A DNA stretch of 8,028 nt from an uncultured Sutterellaceae bacterium (GTDB taxonomy: Bacteria > Pseudomonadota > Gammaproteobacteria > Burkholderiales > Burkholderiaceae_F): the NCBI GenBank assembly GCA_947253615.1, contig CAMYAA010000028.1:1-8028 (forward strand). The letters run 5' to 3'. The translations under genes and the position numbers were made by a program. Under the pieces are notes generated by a model. It saw nothing but the letters and a program-made list of their open reading frames with translations, searched no databases and was not told the origin of the DNA. Below are positions 5,790 through 8,028 of this stretch, piece after piece. The first letter of the stretch is position 1. The number at the start of each line of letters is the position of its first letter.

Positions 5790-5811
5790 TGTTTGCGGGA
5801 AAAGCCTCGCA
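5780..5811 (+). promoter_or_regulatory. A AAA AAA slippery heptamer, stop codon and hairpin (candidate -1 frameshift site)
   Basis: Seven A at 5780-5786 lie exactly in phase as A AAA AAA and are followed at once by TAG. A -1 slip gives the codons ata gtg from 5786 and enters the long downstream frame. After a 7-base spacer, tgcggg (5794-5799) can pair with cctcgca (5805-5811) with one bulged T and an AAAAG loop. This is the layout of bacterial programmed -1 sites, but A-tracts are also common sites of indel mutation and of transcriptional slippage. An in-phase upstream Shine-Dalgarno stimulator is not obvious. Confidence 0.45.
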
Positions 5812-8028
5812 TGTAGCGATTGGAGATGTAAACACCACTAAGACCAATCGCTTCGATGTGGGGGTTCGGTTTGACGATTATCATGTAGATGCAGATAAGT
5901 CTTTTGGGGTTGTGGCTCAAGAGAGAAATACATTTAACATAACTTCAGATGGTTTCATTGTTATCGCTGATCCCAAAATGAAGCCAGTAAGTATTGCGGC
6001 CCCTTTAAATGAGTTTGTAGTCAGAAATCAGCCAACGGGTCAAGATTGGTCGTTATTTGATGTGGAGTATGGGGCGTCTTTAACTGTTGGACAAGCAGGT
6101 GGAATTAATCGTATCGATGCTGAAAAAAATAGTCGTTTGAATATCTTTTTTGGTGCGGCATACACAACGACAGCTTCTCACGGAACATATGGAAAATTAA
6201 AGTTTATTGGTGATTTAAACGACATTAGAGCGTATTCGCTATACAACAGTAATGATCATGGAAACACGGCAGAGGTGATGGAGCTTTCTTTATTAGGAAA
6301 GAATAATTTTTTAGATTTGCAATACGCTCCCAATTTTGTATCTATGAATGCCAACCAGACTAATGGCTTACGGCTTTTTTATGGTAATGAGGAAACTTTG
6401 AGTAACGTTGTTTTGTCTCATGCGAGTGAGTTAACTCAACATAAGAAGCCTGCCGCTATTGCTGGGGGATGGAATACAACAATTAATGCTGTTGCTAAAA
6501 ATGACAATGTGTTTTTAGCAAAGAATATTGCCATTAGAGATACGCAAGTAAAGAATCCAAACGGAGGCATATCGTTAAGAGCGGATCGAAATACTATTGC
6601 GAGTGAGGGTAGTGCGATCTCTGTTTTTAATAGTGATAAAGCTAAATCATCGCAGAACAATGTGACAATTGTTGGTGGTATTTCTTTGAAGGGTGGGATT
6701 AATGCGGCTGAGGTTCTAGGGCAATCTCGGGTTACGATTGCTTATAGTACGCCAACGCATGAATTTAATGTTGATAAGGAACATCCTGAAATTAAAGAGT
6801 TCCTGGGTAATTGGATCCTTGATAAAGATCAATCAACAGTGACGGGGAATCTTATTGGTGTCAGTTCTACGCTGAAGATAATACCAATCTCATCGGTGCC
6901 TGCCAAAATATCAATAAATAGTCCTGTGATAGCTCACATAGGAGGTGGGGGCATAGTGTTGTCACTTTCAGAAGATAGTGCTTTGTCAGGATCCGTGTCA
7001 CGATTGAATGTATTTAATAACCGCCCGACATTAGGAACAACGGTTATTGGGTTAGCTAAGGGATCACAATGGCGATTGTTTGGGCAGGATAATGATCCTT
7101 ATTATTTAAACAGTGTCTCGCAATTAATTAATGCGGGAAGTATTTACTTTTCGTCATTACAAGATCAAAAATCTCGTTTGATGTGGGTGGAAAGTTATCA
7201 AGGTTTGGATAATTCCTTGATAACAATGAAGCTTTCTAAGCGGCCAGAAAAGAGCGATTTCATGCTTGTGCACGAGGTCACAGCTGAGAGTAAGCCTTCT
7301 GATTTATCGGTGATTAATGGTAAGGAAGTGCTCGAGGATTTATCTGACGGTGGCAGTATTATGTTTGCTAGTGTGCTTTCTGAACCAGATGCGGATAATA
7401 GTCTCTTTAAGGTTGGGCAGGTGGCTTATGTTGCCAAACCCGCCATGGGAGCATTAACGACCGAGACTTTGTTGATCGAAAAGCACTCTGTGTCGGAGGA
7501 TAAAGAAAAGAGTAACAACGACTCTAAGCTAAAGAATCCAGTGAAGATACCTTTGATAGGTTTTGATAAAAACCAACTTATACAAGTTCAACCTAAGGAA
7601 TTAGCGCAGTCTCTTGAAGAATTGCGTCAGCAAGTTTTAGCAAATCCCACAGAACATTCCTTTAATTATTATTTAGTTAAAGGTACCAAGAAGGTAGACA
7701 TCTTGCCTGTTGTGTCTGATTGGCTGGCGACCGATTATGTTTTGAGTATTGGGCGGGTGGATACGCTGGCTAAGCGCCGAGGAGAAATTATAAAGTCCAA
7801 AGTTTCTCCGTTATGGTTGCGTGGCGCCTTTTATCAGGTAAAGAAATCAGGCAAGTTCAAAATGTCCAATGAAATGGTCGAAGTGGGACATGATTTTCCT
7901 TCAATGAAGACGGGACATTTAAATCATAAATTATCAAGTTCTTTGTCAATTTTAGAGGCTGGTAGTGAATTTGATATAGCTAGTGGCAAGAATAGATCTA
8001 GAAATTTATCAGCTCATTTGTATGACAC
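5789..8028 (+). CDS. autotransporter passenger and start of outer-membrane beta-barrel (3' truncated by window end)
   Basis: This frame, two bases offset from the N-terminal part, is open for 746 complete codons from GTG 5789 and leaves the window without a stop. It has no start signals of its own and continues the passenger, so it is the main body of one type V secreted protein. Counting from 5789, residues 1 to about 425 are beta-helix-like, with many Asn/Gly/Ser and no cysteine. Near 428-456 is the pertactin-type autochaperone motif GSQWRLFGQDNDPYYLNSVSQ, then INAGSIYF. A charged linker KEKSNNDSKLK is near 572-583, and helical segments include ELAQSLEELRQQVLA near 604. RVDTLAKRRGEI leads into SPLWLRGAFYQVKK (Trp at 676), the usual entry to the autotransporter barrel. 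Most of the roughly 250-residue barrel is beyond the edge. AT-rich composition differs from the flanking genes. It is likely a surface adhesin; its ligand is unknown. Confidence 0.88.
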   Translation, partial: MFAGKASHVAIGDVNTTKTNRFDVGVRFDDYHVDADKSFGVVAQERNTFNITSDGFIVIADPKMKPVSIAAPLNEFVVRNQPTGQDWSLFDVEYGASLTVGQAGGINRIDAEKNSRLNIFFGAAYTTTASHGTYGKLKFIGDLNDIRAYSLYNSNDHGNTAEVMELSLLGKNNFLDLQYAPNFVSMNANQTNGLRLFYGNEETLSNVVLSHASELTQHKKPAAIAGGWNTTINAVAKNDNVFLAKNIAIRDTQVKNPNGGISLRADRNTIASEGSAISVFNSDKAKSSQNNVTIVGGISLKGGINAAEVLGQSRVTIAYSTPTHEFNVDKEHPEIKEFLGNWILDKDQSTVTGNLIGVSSTLKIIPISSVPAKISINSPVIAHIGGGGIVLSLSEDSALSGSVSRLNVFNNRPTLGTTVIGLAKGSQWRLFGQDNDPYYLNSVSQLINAGSIYFSSLQDQKSRLMWVESYQGLDNSLITMKLSKRPEKSDFMLVHEVTAESKPSDLSVINGKEVLEDLSDGGSIMFASVLSEPDADNSLFKVGQVAYVAKPAMGALTTETLLIEKHSVSEDKEKSNNDSKLKNPVKIPLIGFDKNQLIQVQPKELAQSLEELRQQVLANPTEHSFNYYLVKGTKKVDILPVVSDWLATDYVLSIGRVDTLAKRRGEIIKSKVSPLWLRGAFYQVKKSGKFKMSNEMVEVGHDFPSMKTGHLNHKLSSSLSILEAGSEFDIASGKNRSRNLSAHLYD

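Noticed and set aside
5780..5811. An insertion-sequence frameshift site (A AAA AAA as in IS transposases)
   Set aside because: No transposase motifs, terminal inverted repeats or target duplications are present, and both flanking frames encode autotransporter passenger.
6436..6660. 74-codon minus-strand hydrophobic frame
   Set aside because: It lies antisense to the long open passenger frame and has no start signals. Its hydrophobicity follows from complementing Asn/Lys-rich codons.

Overview
The window looks like one short metagenomic or draft-genome contig from a Gram-negative betaproteobacterium, probably Burkholderiales and perhaps Sutterellaceae-like. This is inferred from protein character: IspH, an rpmB-rpmG pair beside ispH, an FbpABC-type iron transporter, and a large autotransporter. 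No rRNA, tRNA or species marker is present. The left edge is not biological: bases 1-41 are Illumina Nextera adapter plus the end of an index, so genomic sequence starts at 42. The right edge cuts through an open gene.

Layout. (1) 42-3052, + strand: an Fe(3+) ABC transporter operon. It has the 3' end of the periplasmic binding protein gene (fbpA), two intrinsic-terminator-like stem-loops, a fused two-domain permease (fbpB), and its ATPase (fbpC) overlapping by the 4-base ATGA. Ferric iron is captured in the periplasm by FbpA and pumped inward by FbpB and FbpC. The stem-loops probably make fbpA mRNA more abundant than fbpBC mRNA. (2) 3053-3199: a convergent intergenic region with terminators for fbpC and for the opposing ribosomal genes. 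(3) 3200-3624, - strand: rpmB then rpmG (ribosomal proteins L28 and L33), with a TATAAT promoter at 3716-3744. (4) 3924-4892, + strand: ispH, the last enzyme of the MEP isoprenoid pathway, GTG start, followed by a terminator. (5) 4953-5334: an AT-rich leader with a perfect TTGACA box, a long inverted repeat and an isolated strong Shine-Dalgarno sequence. (6) 5340-8028: an autotransporter adhesin-like gene, clearly AT-richer than its neighbours.

The autotransporter is the most interesting part. Its coding frame is open from 5786 to the window end (about 747 codons), but it is separated from its N-terminal 149 codons by a TAG directly after a run of seven A. The run is in phase as a -1 slippery heptamer (A AAA AAA) and is followed, 7 bases later, by a small GC-rich hairpin. 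The start is also odd. The only ATG sits 2 bases from the Shine-Dalgarno and reads into a stop after ten codons, whereas the signal-peptide frame has no ATG, GTG or TTG but has an ATT at ideal spacing. The gene could be a pseudogene, a phase-variable OFF state, an assembly artefact, or a gene using programmed frameshifting. The sequence alone cannot decide.
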